This document shows, one piece after another, positions 53,440 to 62,486 of a stretch of 64,000 nt of DNA. The position numbers were made by a program, and so were the translations under genes. The notes under the pieces are model-generated. The model worked only from the letters and a program-made list of their open reading frames with translations. It did not search any database and was not told the DNA's origin. Each line of letters starts with the position of its first letter. Positions within the stretch are counted from its first letter, which is position 1. The stretch spans positions 2,480,001 through 2,544,000 of the forward strand of contig OZ253959.1 of assembly GCA_965267425.1 (NCBI GenBank). Direction: 5' to 3'. The DNA is from G965267425 sp965267425 (lineage in GTDB: Bacteria; Bacteroidota; Bacteroidia; Flavobacteriales_E; Vicingaceae).

Positions 53440-55308
53440 ATGAAACAGTTTTTTAAATTCATGTTTGCCTCAATGATAGGCACCGTCATTTCAGTGTTTG
53501 TCATGGTCATGATTCTTGCCTTCATTATTGGAGGCATTGTTGCATCCGCGTCAGAACCTAAAACAGTCGAGATCGATGATAATTCCATTTTGCGGATTAC
53601 CCTTGGAGAACAAATCAATGAACGTACCTCCAATGACCCATTTTCTACGTTCAATTTTGAAACTTTTGAACCCATTGAACAAATTGGTTTGTATGACTTC
53701 CTTACAGCCATTGAAAGTGCTGCGGAAGATGAGCATATCAAAGGTATCTATCTGGATGTAGGCCAGGCCAATATGGGCTTTGGTTACCTGGAAGAAATCA
53801 GAAACGCCATTCATGAATTCAAGGCTTCCGGCAAATTTGTTTATGCTTTTGGAGAAATGATGTCTCAAAAAAGTTATTACATCGCCAGCGTTGCAGACAA
53901 AGTTTATCTGCACCCTGCCGGAGGATTGGAATTTAAAGGATTATCCAGCCAGGTCTTATTCTTTAAAGGGGCTTTGGAAAAACTTGAAATCGAACCTCAA
54001 GTAATTCGTAGGGGGAAATTCAAAAGTGCAGTAGAACCTTTTGAAAGATCTGGAATGAGTGATGCAAATCGAGAGCAAATTGCCGCATTTATTCAATCCA
54101 TTTGGAACAATGTTTTGGATGGAATTGGTGAAAATCGATCCATGAGCAGAGAGCAGTTAAATGCTACGGCGGACGAACTTGTATTTCGATCTTCCGAAAA
54201 AGCGTTGGAATATCAATTGATAGATCATGTTGCCTTTGAAGATGAAGTTATTTCAGCCATGAAGAGTAAAATTCATCTGGATGATGATGCGGAAGACGGT
54301 GAAGAAGAAAGTGCAGAAGAAGAGGAAATTGACGATGAAAATGGAGATGATGAAGATGATGAGGGAGAAGATGATGACGTCAATTTTGTTAAAATTCATA
54401 AGTACTACGCTTCTTTAGATAATGAAAAGGATGACAAGTCCCTGGAAAAAATGAAAAATCGAATTGCCATTGTTTATGCGCATGGTGAAGTAGTTGACGG
54501 AGAAGGATCAGATGACAACATCGGTTCTGCAAGAATTTCAAAGGCCATTCGAAAAGCTAGAAAAAATGACAAAGTTAAAGCCGTGGTGTTACGCGTAAAT
54601 TCTCCTGGAGGAAGCGCACTGGCATCAGATGTCATCTGGCGAGAAATTGAATTGACCAAAGCAGAGAAGCCCGTTGTTGTTTCTATGGGAAATCTTGCCG
54701 CTTCTGGAGGATATTACATTTCTTGTGGAGCGGATAAAATATGGGCCAATGAAAATACCATAACAGGTTCAATTGGTGTATTTGGTATCATCCCTAACAT
54801 GCAAGGATTGTTTAACAATAAGTTAGGCATTACACTGGACACTGTGAATACCAACAAAAATGCTGAATTTGCCACTACAATGCGTCCTTTGACTGAATTC
54901 GAAGTCCAGGTTCTGGAAGAATTGATTGAAAACGTATATGTTGATTTCGTTGGGAAAGTTTCGGAAGGTCGTGATATGACCATTGAGGAAGTACAAGAAA
55001 TTGCAGGTGGACGAGTCTGGAGTGGAACAGATGCGGTAAAAAATGGTTTGGTTGATGAAATTGGTGGCTTCAAAGATGCGGTAAGTAATGCAGCAGAATT
55101 AGCGGGGCTTGAAAATTATTCAATCAAAGAATATCCAGAAAGTGACGATCCATTTAAAAAGGTAATGCAAGGATTCTCTAGTTCAATTCAAACCAATATC
55201 CTTAAAGATAATCTTGGTGAACATTATGAGCAATTTGAACAACTTCAATCCTGGATTACAGAAAGAGGAATTCTAACGAGGATGCTCTACGACATTCAGC
55301 TTTATTAG
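53440..55308 (+). CDS. sppA: Signal peptide peptidase SppA (67K type) with an acidic linker
   Basis: 622 aa from ATG 53440, which puts a membrane anchor (FMFASMIGTVISVFVMVMIL) first; frames reading upstream to 53356 add hydrophilic residues. Two S49 domains. The catalytic lysine is in RRGKFKSAVEPFE (N-domain), and the nucleophile serine in GNLAASGGYYISCGA (C-domain). Between them residues 281-313 are 25 Asp/Glu out of 33, absent from the usual enzyme. It degrades leftover signal peptides in the membrane. Confidence 0.93.
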   Translation: MKQFFKFMFASMIGTVISVFVMVMILAFIIGGIVASASEPKTVEIDDNSILRITLGEQINERTSNDPFSTFNFETFEPIEQIGLYDFLTAIESAAEDEHIKGIYLDVGQANMGFGYLEEIRNAIHEFKASGKFVYAFGEMMSQKSYYIASVADKVYLHPAGGLEFKGLSSQVLFFKGALEKLEIEPQVIRRGKFKSAVEPFERSGMSDANREQIAAFIQSIWNNVLDGIGENRSMSREQLNATADELVFRSSEKALEYQLIDHVAFEDEVISAMKSKIHLDDDAEDGEEESAEEEEIDDENGDDEDDEGEDDDVNFVKIHKYYASLDNEKDDKSLEKMKNRIAIVYAHGEVVDGEGSDDNIGSARISKAIRKARKNDKVKAVVLRVNSPGGSALASDVIWREIELTKAEKPVVVSMGNLAASGGYYISCGADKIWANENTITGSIGVFGIIPNMQGLFNNKLGITLDTVNTNKNAEFATTMRPLTEFEVQVLEELIENVYVDFVGKVSEGRDMTIEEVQEIAGGRVWSGTDAVKNGLVDEIGGFKDAVSNAAELAGLENYSIKEYPESDDPFKKVMQGFSSSIQTNILKDNLGEHYEQFEQLQSWITERGILTRMLYDIQLY

Positions 55309-55335
55309 ACTGACGTAACATTAAGTACATTTTAA

Positions 55336-55366
55336 TTGAGCTTAATCGGCATTTTTCTTATGTTTG
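55336..55366 (+). promoter_or_regulatory. Predicted GH3 gene promoter
   Basis: TTG (55336-55338), a 20-bp spacer and TATGTTTG (55359-55366, TAnnTTTG). The transcript would start near the ATG at 55371, so the message may be leaderless. Confidence 0.5.
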
Positions 55367-55380
55367 AATCATGCCGATTA
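55343..55380 (+). repeat. Inverted repeat spanning the GH3 start codon
   Basis: TAATCGGCAT (55343-55352) is the exact reverse complement of ATGCCGATTA (55371-55380), whose first three bases are the start codon. The -7 box lies in the 18-bp loop. Confidence 0.6.
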
Positions 55381-56891
55381 TCAATTCATTCATGTCATGG
55401 ATCATCAAAAAACGGATCCACCAGATTGAGTTATTTAAAAAATATCCCAATGAAGTTCAAAGGGAGTGGTTTGAGCGCCTTATAGCAAGCGCTCAAAAAA
55501 CTGAAATCGGTAGAAAATACGACTTCAAGTCGATTGAGACTCATCGTGAATTTGCATCTCGTGTGCCTGTTCAGGGATACGATGATGCACTGAAACCCTA
55601 CATTGAACGATTAAAAAAGGGCGAGAAAAATATTCTTTGGCCGGGAGAGACCAATTGGTTTGCTAAATCTTCAGGAACAACTGAGGACAGAAGTAAGTAC
55701 ATTCCCGTTACAAAAGATGCTCTGGAAGAATGCCATTTCAAGGGTGGTAAGGATATGTTGTCCATTTATTGCAACAACAATCCTGAATCTTTGATATTTT
55801 CTGGAAAGGGGTTGATGATGGGTGGAAGTCGCCAAATCAGCCCGTTAAATGATGATTCTTACACCGGTGATTTGTCGGCAATCATCATGAATAATCTTCC
55901 CTTTTGGGCGGATCTGCTAAAGACTCCAGATCTTTCCGTGGCACTGATGGAAAATTGGGAAGACAAACTGCAGCGTATGGCTGAAATCACCGTCAATGAA
56001 GATGTTACCAATATCGCTGGTGTGCCTTCATGGACACTCATCTTGTTGCAACGCATATTGAATCTATCGGGAAAATCCACCATCAGTGAAGTTTGGCCAA
56101 ACCTGGAAGTTTATTTTCACGGTGGAGTTTCTTTTGAGCCTTATGCTTCTCAATATCAACAGCTGATTGGTAAAAAATTAAATTTCCTGGAATTGTACAA
56201 TGCATCAGAAGGTTTTTTCGGCATTCAAGATGAAAATGATTCGAATGAACTTCTCTTAATGCTTGATTATGGTATTTATTATGAATTTATTCCTGTAGAT
56301 CAAATTGATAAGGACTTTCCTGAAACCAAACAACTGGATGAAGTGGAAATTGGAAAGAATTATGCGGTTGTTATCACTACTAATGCAGGGCTTTGGAGGT
56401 ATAAAATTGGCGACACGGTACAATTTACTTCATTGAACCCATACCGAATCAAAGTATCGGGGCGAACCAAGCATTTTATCAATGCGTTTGGAGAAGAATT
56501 GATTATTGAAAATGCCGATAGGGCTATTGCACACGCATGTGATAAAACATCGGCCAATGTAAAAGATTACACCGCAGGACCATCATATTTATCAGGGTCA
56601 TCTGCCGGAGCACACGAATGGCTGATTGAATTTTCTCAGTATCCGGAATCCATGGATGATTTTACCAGTGAATTGGACAAAAAGTTGAGATCAATTAATT
56701 CTGATTATGATGCCAAACGAACTGGAGATTTAATTTTGCAAAGACCGCATGTACGATCTGTGCCAGAAGGAACGTTTTATGAATGGTTGAAAAATCATGG
56801 CAAGCTTGGTGGACAAAACAAGGTACCACGTTTGTTTAATAGTCGAAAATACCTGGATGAAATCCGGCAATCCATACTTCAGGAAGTATAG
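55371..56891 (+). CDS. GH3-family acyl-adenylate/amide synthetase-like protein
   Basis: 506 aa. KRIHQIELFKKYPNEVQREWFERLI and the ATP loop WFAKSSGTTEDRSKYIPVT are characteristic of GH3 proteins, as are GGSRQISPL, GVPSWTLILLQRI and LYNASEGFFGIQD (the YNASEG adenylation motif). GH3 enzymes in plants conjugate amino acids to auxin or jasmonate; the bacterial homologues have no settled substrate. Overlaps the following gene. Confidence 0.92.
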   Translation: MPIINSFMSWIIKKRIHQIELFKKYPNEVQREWFERLIASAQKTEIGRKYDFKSIETHREFASRVPVQGYDDALKPYIERLKKGEKNILWPGETNWFAKSSGTTEDRSKYIPVTKDALEECHFKGGKDMLSIYCNNNPESLIFSGKGLMMGGSRQISPLNDDSYTGDLSAIIMNNLPFWADLLKTPDLSVALMENWEDKLQRMAEITVNEDVTNIAGVPSWTLILLQRILNLSGKSTISEVWPNLEVYFHGGVSFEPYASQYQQLIGKKLNFLELYNASEGFFGIQDENDSNELLLMLDYGIYYEFIPVDQIDKDFPETKQLDEVEIGKNYAVVITTNAGLWRYKIGDTVQFTSLNPYRIKVSGRTKHFINAFGEELIIENADRAIAHACDKTSANVKDYTAGPSYLSGSSAGAHEWLIEFSQYPESMDDFTSELDKKLRSINSDYDAKRTGDLILQRPHVRSVPEGTFYEWLKNHGKLGGQNKVPRLFNSRKYLDEIRQSILQEV

Positions 56892-57687
56892 CATATTACT
56901 TCTGTTTATCTTTCTATTCATCGATCAAACATCTTTGTTTGGTCAGGATTCTCTTCAATTAGTGGTAGAAATACCTATTCAGGGTGATCAATTCACTACA
57001 GATAATTTAGGCAACTGTTATGTTGTTACCAATAATCAGATTAACAAATATTCTCCTAATGGTGCGTTCATTCAAAAATTTAGCGATATGCAGTATGGAG
57101 AAATCTATTCTGTAGACGCAACTGATCCCAATAAAATTCTGGTATTTTTTAGGGACTTTGGGAATCTGGTCATTCTTGATAACACACTTAGTCAAAATGG
57201 CTCCGTGTTCAATATGCGATTCAGCCAATTCGATCAACCTGTAGTAGCTTGCAGATCATTTGACAATGGATTTTGGATATTTGATGTGCTTCCTAATGAG
57301 TTACACCGACTTGATCGAAATTTCATGGCGGTGCATAAAACCGGAAATCTAACTCAAGCCATAGGTACACAAGTGCGCCCTAATTTCGCTCGTGAGCACA
57401 ACAATGTGCTGTATTTGAACAATGATGGTAAAGGAGTTTTGGTTTTTGACCAATACGGTACATTTTTAAAAAGGATTGCTATTCAAACTCCTTTTTCGTT
57501 TCAAGTGAAAGACAAACATATTTACTTTCCATACAATAATTCATTGGGAATCTATTCCATGAAGGACATTGAATTGACCTATTTAGCATTAACTGACAAA
57601 GAAATTCTTGATTGCCGAATAGAAAAAGATAAGTTGTATGTTCTCACATCTAAGGCGTTAAAAATTTATCAATTTGTTAGAGTTTAA
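56857..57687 (+). CDS. Secreted beta-propeller-like protein of unknown function
   Basis: 276 aa from the in-frame ATG at 56857, which gives the signal peptide YSILLLFIFLFIDQTSLFGQ; an ATG at 56797 would place unrelated sequence inside the GH3 frame. The mature part shows repeated four-strand blades (FTTDNLGNCYVVTNNQINKY, NKILVFFRDFGNLVILDN, NNVLYLNNDGKGVLVFDQYG, ILDCRIEKDKLYVLTS). Overlaps the GH3 3' end by 35 bp, so co-transcribed. Confidence 0.72.
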   Translation: MKSGNPYFRKYSILLLFIFLFIDQTSLFGQDSLQLVVEIPIQGDQFTTDNLGNCYVVTNNQINKYSPNGAFIQKFSDMQYGEIYSVDATDPNKILVFFRDFGNLVILDNTLSQNGSVFNMRFSQFDQPVVACRSFDNGFWIFDVLPNELHRLDRNFMAVHKTGNLTQAIGTQVRPNFAREHNNVLYLNNDGKGVLVFDQYGTFLKRIAIQTPFSFQVKDKHIYFPYNNSLGIYSMKDIELTYLALTDKEILDCRIEKDKLYVLTSKALKIYQFVRV

Positions 57688-57714
57688 ATCTGTCATTTTA
57701 ACACTTCCAAGTTG

Positions 57715-57745
57715 TTTGGAATGCATGGCTTAATTTGTACATTAG
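57715..57745 (+). promoter_or_regulatory. Predicted promoter of the deoxynucleoside kinase gene
   Basis: TTTG (57715-57718), a 19-bp spacer and TACATTAG (57738-57745), one mismatch from TAnnTTTG; about 18 bp before the ATG. Confidence 0.55.
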
Positions 57746-57763
57746 CGAATATTTTTTTAGGAT

Positions 57764-58381
57764 ATGCAAATTGCGATTGCAGGCAACATCGGCTCAGGTA
57801 AAACTACACTTACAACTTTATTGGCAAAACATTATGGTTGGGAAGCGCATTTTGAAGATGCCAATGAAAACCCATACCTGAATGATTTTTACAATGACAT
57901 GCAACGATGGTCTTTTAATCTGCAGATATATTTTCTGAAGAACAGATTTGAACAGGTGCATGAATTAAGAAAATCAGGAAAAAATGTCATTCTTGACAGG
58001 ACCTTATATGAAGATGCCTTCATTTTTGCACCGAACTTGCATTCCATGGGTCTGATGACCACCAGAGATTTCGAATCGTATTTCGAACTCTTTAAGTTAA
58101 TGAGTTCGTTTGTTGAACCTCCGGAACTACTCATATACCTCAGAGCTACCGTTCCCACGTTAGTGAACCAAATCCAAAAACGTGGAAGAGATTATGAAGA
58201 AAGCATACGTTTAGATTATTTAAAAAGACTCAATGAACGTTATGAAGCTTGGATCTCAGAATACCAAAACGGCAAATTGTTGGTAGTAGATGTAGATGAG
58301 AATAATTTTTCCGAAAATGCAGAAGATCTGGGTGAAGTGATAAAAAAAATTGACGCTGAAATACACGGTCTGTTTGATTGA
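57764..58381 (+). CDS. Deoxynucleoside kinase
   Basis: 205 aa. Walker A GNIGSGKTT at 7-15, then the dNK phrases FYNDMQRWSFNLQIYFL, LDRTLYEDAFIFA (DRS/DRT acid) and the lid QKRGRDYEESIRLDYL. It phosphorylates deoxynucleosides in salvage, likely dA/dG by similarity to bacterial dAK/dGK types; the base preference is not visible. Confidence 0.93.
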   Translation: MQIAIAGNIGSGKTTLTTLLAKHYGWEAHFEDANENPYLNDFYNDMQRWSFNLQIYFLKNRFEQVHELRKSGKNVILDRTLYEDAFIFAPNLHSMGLMTTRDFESYFELFKLMSSFVEPPELLIYLRATVPTLVNQIQKRGRDYEESIRLDYLKRLNERYEAWISEYQNGKLLVVDVDENNFSENAEDLGEVIKKIDAEIHGLFD

Positions 58382-58427
58382 CGTCATGAAATTTTATATT
58401 TGCTATAATTAATCAATGTTACTAGTT

Positions 58428-58994
58428 ATGAGAATTCTTGTTGTATCCTTTCTAATAATGTTAGGATCAGTAAATGTGGTGGCTCAGGAAGAAGCTAAAA
58501 TTGAATGGCCACTGAATGAAAGTGGAAAAGTACAATTCACCGAAGTTGTCCCTATGGAAGGACGTACGAAAGACGAGTTATTTTCTGCTGCAAAAGCATG
58601 GTTCACTGGATTTTATGCTGACCAGTCAGAAGAAATTTATATGAATGACAGGTATGAAGGTAAACTTGCTGGACAGTTTAATATGTTCATAGAAATTGAC
58701 ATGTATGGCAAGCAAGCAAATGCAGGAGCCATTGCTTATAACATGCAGCTTTTTGTGAAGGAAGGAAAATACAAGTACAATATTTCAGGCATCGAACATG
58801 AGGCCAATAGAAGTCGTCTTGGTACAGCAGGAGCTATTGAAAATGATGTTCCGGAATGTGGAACCAGAAATATGCAACAACGTTATTGGGATGATATCAA
58901 AAAACAGGCACATACGCGATTTGTTGAAATGGTAGGTGGCTTGAAAGAAGGAATGAACAAAGTGAGTCAACCCAATCCAGAAGACGATTGGTAG
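58428..58994 (+). CDS. Secreted DUF4468-family protein
   Basis: 188 aa. Signal peptide MRILVVSFLIMLGSVNVVAQ, then the DUF4468 (TBP-like fold) sequence: GKVQFTEVVPMEGRTKDELF, AAKAWF, FNMFIEIDMYGKQ and GKYKYNISGIEHE. These are common, poorly understood periplasmic proteins of Bacteroidota. The protein ends in the acidic PNPEDDW. A second ATG lies four codons upstream (58416). Confidence 0.83.
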   Translation: MRILVVSFLIMLGSVNVVAQEEAKIEWPLNESGKVQFTEVVPMEGRTKDELFSAAKAWFTGFYADQSEEIYMNDRYEGKLAGQFNMFIEIDMYGKQANAGAIAYNMQLFVKEGKYKYNISGIEHEANRSRLGTAGAIENDVPECGTRNMQQRYWDDIKKQAHTRFVEMVGGLKEGMNKVSQPNPEDDW

Positions 58995-59016
58995 AAATAA
59001 TTTCAATGATAGAAAT

Positions 59017-59049
59017 AAAAAAAGGGGTGAAAAATTCACCCCTTTTTTT
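59017..59049. terminator. Bidirectional terminator
   Basis: AAAAAAAGGGGTGA (59017-59030) pairs with TCACCCCTTTTTTT (59036-59049) between convergent genes. Confidence 0.92.
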
Positions 59050-59067
59050 ATGCTTTGAGAAATTATC

Positions 59068-59859
59068 TTAGAAGTGGAATAACAATCTAAGAGAACCTCC
59101 TGTATTATCTGTATCCAAGCCAAATGAAGAATTACCTCCCGTTTTAGAAACTTGTGTAGATGTATCAGTTCCATCATATGTCTCAGCTGTAACTTCTCCT
59201 TCTCCTGTAGAGGCTAAACCAATTCCCCAGCCAAATTCTCCGGCCAATGATATTTTAGGAAACAAGAAATATTCAGCTCCGATGAATCCGCGAACTGTTA
59301 ATCCAAAAGTACTTCCTTGTTTGTTTTCAGTTACTCTGAAAAATGATCCTTCGTCTTGAATTTTATTTCCATACTCCCAAGTTTCTTTTGAAGAACCTAA
59401 AGAGATAAGTGCTTCACCGCCATAGAATCCTTGAAGACGAGTATTTCCCCTTCTTTTTTCTAAACCGGCACCCAATGTAACATTCATATCACTTGTTTTA
59501 TAAGTGTTTGTTACTACATCAGTAGCACCCGCACTTGGGCTAACATCTGGTACAATGGAATCCCAACTGTTAGAACCAAAACCAATACGAATAACTGCTC
59601 GATATGCCGTAGATGCATCTCTAAACATTTTACCGTAAATGGCCATGTTGTTATTTACAAAGTCTGCCGTTGGAGCATTGTTGTTAATTGCACCGTTAAA
59701 TGCATTACCAGCATAATTCAAAAATGGTGTTGCGTCAAAACCAAGGGCCCAGTCGCCACCTTCAGGTAGATATATCTCTCCTTTTTTGGAAGTTATTTCC
59801 TGAGAATAAAGTGCTACAGAGCAAGCTAGTCCTGCAACAACTAATAAATGCTTTTTCAT
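59068..59859 (-). CDS. Outer-membrane beta-barrel protein
   Basis: 263 aa from ATG 59859 with signal peptide MKKHLLVVAGLACSVALYSQ. Strands alternate (YRAVIRIGFGSN, MNVTLGAGLEKRRG, LQGFYGGEALISLG, TFGLTVRGFIGAEYFLFP, SLAGEFGWGIGL), and the last residue is F in LRLLFHF, the signal for barrel assembly. About eight strands. No named family. An 18-bp palindrome on its promoter suggests tight control. Confidence 0.8.
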   Translation of the reverse strand: MKKHLLVVAGLACSVALYSQEITSKKGEIYLPEGGDWALGFDATPFLNYAGNAFNGAINNNAPTADFVNNNMAIYGKMFRDASTAYRAVIRIGFGSNSWDSIVPDVSPSAGATDVVTNTYKTSDMNVTLGAGLEKRRGNTRLQGFYGGEALISLGSSKETWEYGNKIQDEGSFFRVTENKQGSTFGLTVRGFIGAEYFLFPKISLAGEFGWGIGLASTGEGEVTAETYDGTDTSTQVSKTGGNSSFGLDTDNTGGSLRLLFHF

Positions 59860-59873
59860 GATTCGCTTTAATT

Positions 59874-59900
59874 TAATGTTAATTAACATTAGCTAATGTA
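59874..59900 (-). promoter_or_regulatory. Palindromic operator at the transcription start of the outer-membrane protein gene
   Basis: TAATGTTAATTAACATTA (59874-59891) is a perfect 18-bp palindrome, directly after the minus-strand -7-like box TACATTAG (59900-59893). A further half-site TAATGT lies in that box. Confidence 0.55.
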
Positions 59901-60025
59901 AAAAAAACAATTGCTCATGCCCTGAACGAGCTCCATGATTGTTGTCATTTATTAACATGTCATTAGGTAAAGTGCTTATAGACAAATATTTACAGGCCGT
60001 TATCTTTACAAATACCTGTTCATAA

Positions 60026-60058
60026 AAAAACGCCCCTGTCAAAAGGAGCGTTTTTAAT
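60026..60058 (-). terminator. Terminator of hppA
   Basis: AAAAACGC-C-CCT (60027-60038) pairs with AGG-A-GCGTTTTT (60045-60056) with one mismatch; T-run follows on the minus strand. Confidence 0.85.
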
Positions 60059-60076
60059 CATATATGTCTTCTTTAC

Positions 60077-62383
60077 CTATTCCAGCGAAGAAACCGTCTT
60101 GTTTTCTATTGTAGATTCAATTGATTCTGAAGCAGAGGCGCTTGACTCATTTTCAATAGTTGAACTTTCAACTGAATTTGAATTTTCTTCTATTGTAGTT
60201 GCGGAATTCTCTTCCGTAACTTCTTCATCAATCACAATCTCTGAATTGACTTGATTCATTTGGTCTGCATGACCATGAGAATCTGCATTAACGGCAATAT
60301 GAGGAGCAATCACCAAAGAAACAATCGACGTCAATTTGATAAGAATGTTCATAGATGGGCCTGATGTATCTTTAAAAGGATCTCCAACTGTATCACCGGT
60401 AACTGAAGCCTTGTGCGCATCCGAACCTTTGTATTCCATTTTACCATCAATTTCAACACCTGCTTCAAAAGATTTCTTAGCATTATCCCAGGCACCACCT
60501 GCGTTGTTTTGAAATATTCCCATCAACACACCCGAAACTGTAATTCCGGCTAACAATCCTCCCAATACCATAGGACCAAAAGTAAATCCAACAGCCACAG
60601 GAACAATAAGTGCAATGGCTCCAGGCATTACCATTTCACGAATGGAAGCCTTTGTAGAAATGTCAACACATTTATCATATTCAGGTTTTGCCTTATACTC
60701 CATAATTCCAGGAATTTCCTTGAATTGCCTTCTTACCTCATTAACCATTGCCATTGCTGCTCTACCCACTGCCGCAATTGCCAAGGCAGAGAATATGAAT
60801 GGTATCATACCTCCAATAAATAGTCCTGCGAGCACATCCGCACGATAAATATCGATTTGATCAATTCCGGCAATACCACAAAATGCTGCAAACAAAGCAA
60901 GAGCTGTCAATGCAGCAGAAGCAATCGCAAAACCTTTTCCAGTGGCTGCAGTTGTATTTCCAACAGCATCCAACTTATCTGTTCTTCCCCTTACCTCTTC
61001 TGGTAACTGACTCATTTCCGCAACACCACCTGCGTTATCAGCGATTGGGCCAAAAGCATCAATGGCCAATTGCATAGCTGTAGTAGCCATCATTCCGGCA
61101 GCGGCAATTGCCACACCGTAAAAACCTGCCATCATAAATGATGTATAAATTCCAGTTGCCAAAATAATGATTGGCAAAACGGTTGATTCCATACCTACTG
61201 ACAATCCACCAATGATATTGGTAGCATGTCCTGTTGACGATTGTTGAACAATTGAATTTACCGGGCGTTTACCCATAGCGGTATAAAACTCTGTAATCAT
61301 ACTCATTAAGGCTCCAACAACCGACCCTATTACAATTGCCCAAAACACATCCATATTAGAGAATTCCTGTCCTCTCAATACCATTGTTTCTGGCATCAAC
61401 CACATCACCAATGGATAGGAAGCAATTACAACCATAATTATGGACAACCAGTTTCCAATGTTAAGTGCCTTTTGAACGCTTCCTGTTTCATTCGAAATTT
61501 TCACAAAAGCGGCTCCAATGATTGAAAATATCAATCCAAGTCCTGCAATTATCATAGGTAACAACATGGGTGCCATACCTCCAAATTGATCTGACGAAGG
61601 AATTTCCTGACCCAATACCATAGTTGCCAAAATTGTCGCAACATAAGAACCAAATAAATCTGCTCCCATACCAGCAACATCACCAACATTATCTCCAACA
61701 TTATCTGCAATGGTAGCAGGGTTTCTTGGATCATCTTCCGGAATTCCTGCTTCAACTTTACCTACTAAATCAGCCCCAACATCCGCTGCTTTCGTATAAA
61801 TACCGCCACCTACTCTGGCAAACAAAGCAATGGATTCAGCACCTAATGAAAAACCCGCCAATACTTCAACAGCAATTTTCATTTGATCACTATCAACAGA
61901 AACTACATTAAATACTTTAAGGAAAACAATAAACAATCCACCAAGACCTAAAACCGCCAATCCAGCAACTCCAAGTCCCATAACTGTACCACCGGTGAAA
62001 GACACTTTCAAAGCTTGTTTAAGAGAAGTTCTGGCTGCTTGAGTGGTTCTAACATTAGCCTTGGTTGCGATATTCATTCCAAAATATCCAGCAACTGCTG
62101 AAAATACAGCGCCAATAACAAAAGCAACAGCAATAAGCGGATGTGAATGCGCAACCGTGGTTCCTGACCATCCCAATAATAAACCTGTTATCACAACAAA
62201 ATATCCCAATACTTTCCATTCAGCTTTCAAAAAAGCCATGGCTCCAGCTGCAATGTGATTTGCCAGTTCAACCATATTTTGATCTCCTGCATCCTGTTTA
62301 GAAACCCAGGCCGATTTAATGGCCATCACCAATAATCCTATAACTCCCATGGCTGGGATAATGTAAATCATGCTATTCTCCAT
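60077..62383 (-). CDS. hppA: Membrane-bound ion-pumping pyrophosphatase, K+-dependent type, with extended C-terminus
   Basis: 768 aa, about 16 membrane helices. The pyrophosphate site is PEDDPRNPATIADNVGDNVG and the following DVAGMGADLFGSY; ASIREMVMPG and GDTVGDPFKDTSGPS are also conserved. GNTTAATGKG has Ala where K+-independent enzymes have Lys, so K+ dependence is expected; H+ or Na+ as pumped ion is unsettled. About 66 extra residues at the end are Ser/Glu-rich (EENSNSVESSTIENES) and look disordered, unlike the usual short end. Confidence 0.94.
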   Translation of the reverse strand: MENSMIYIIPAMGVIGLLVMAIKSAWVSKQDAGDQNMVELANHIAAGAMAFLKAEWKVLGYFVVITGLLLGWSGTTVAHSHPLIAVAFVIGAVFSAVAGYFGMNIATKANVRTTQAARTSLKQALKVSFTGGTVMGLGVAGLAVLGLGGLFIVFLKVFNVVSVDSDQMKIAVEVLAGFSLGAESIALFARVGGGIYTKAADVGADLVGKVEAGIPEDDPRNPATIADNVGDNVGDVAGMGADLFGSYVATILATMVLGQEIPSSDQFGGMAPMLLPMIIAGLGLIFSIIGAAFVKISNETGSVQKALNIGNWLSIIMVVIASYPLVMWLMPETMVLRGQEFSNMDVFWAIVIGSVVGALMSMITEFYTAMGKRPVNSIVQQSSTGHATNIIGGLSVGMESTVLPIIILATGIYTSFMMAGFYGVAIAAAGMMATTAMQLAIDAFGPIADNAGGVAEMSQLPEEVRGRTDKLDAVGNTTAATGKGFAIASAALTALALFAAFCGIAGIDQIDIYRADVLAGLFIGGMIPFIFSALAIAAVGRAAMAMVNEVRRQFKEIPGIMEYKAKPEYDKCVDISTKASIREMVMPGAIALIVPVAVGFTFGPMVLGGLLAGITVSGVLMGIFQNNAGGAWDNAKKSFEAGVEIDGKMEYKGSDAHKASVTGDTVGDPFKDTSGPSMNILIKLTSIVSLVIAPHIAVNADSHGHADQMNQVNSEIVIDEEVTEENSATTIEENSNSVESSTIENESSASASESIESTIENKTVSSLE

Positions 62384-62424
62384 TTCAAATATTTATGTTC
62401 TCGTGAAAATTAAATTTCGGTGGG

Positions 62425-62456
62425 CAAAAGTAGATGTTTAAACAATGATTGCCAAA
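62425..62456 (-). promoter_or_regulatory. Predicted hppA promoter
   Basis: Minus strand: TTTG (62456-62453), a 20-bp spacer and TACTTTTG (62432-62425), an exact TAnnTTTG, 41 bp before the ATG. Confidence 0.65.
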
Positions 62457-62486
62457 TTTATTTAACCACTTGACAATGAGTGTAAT

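Noticed and set aside
53328..53741. 137-codon minus-strand frame reading through the folK start and the sppA 5' end
   Set aside because: It overlaps both a clear folK and a clear sppA start, and has no recognisable protein features.
56797..56856. Longer start for the propeller-like gene
   Set aside because: The extra 20 residues come from the GH3 coding sequence in another frame and would place a hydrophilic stretch before the signal peptide.
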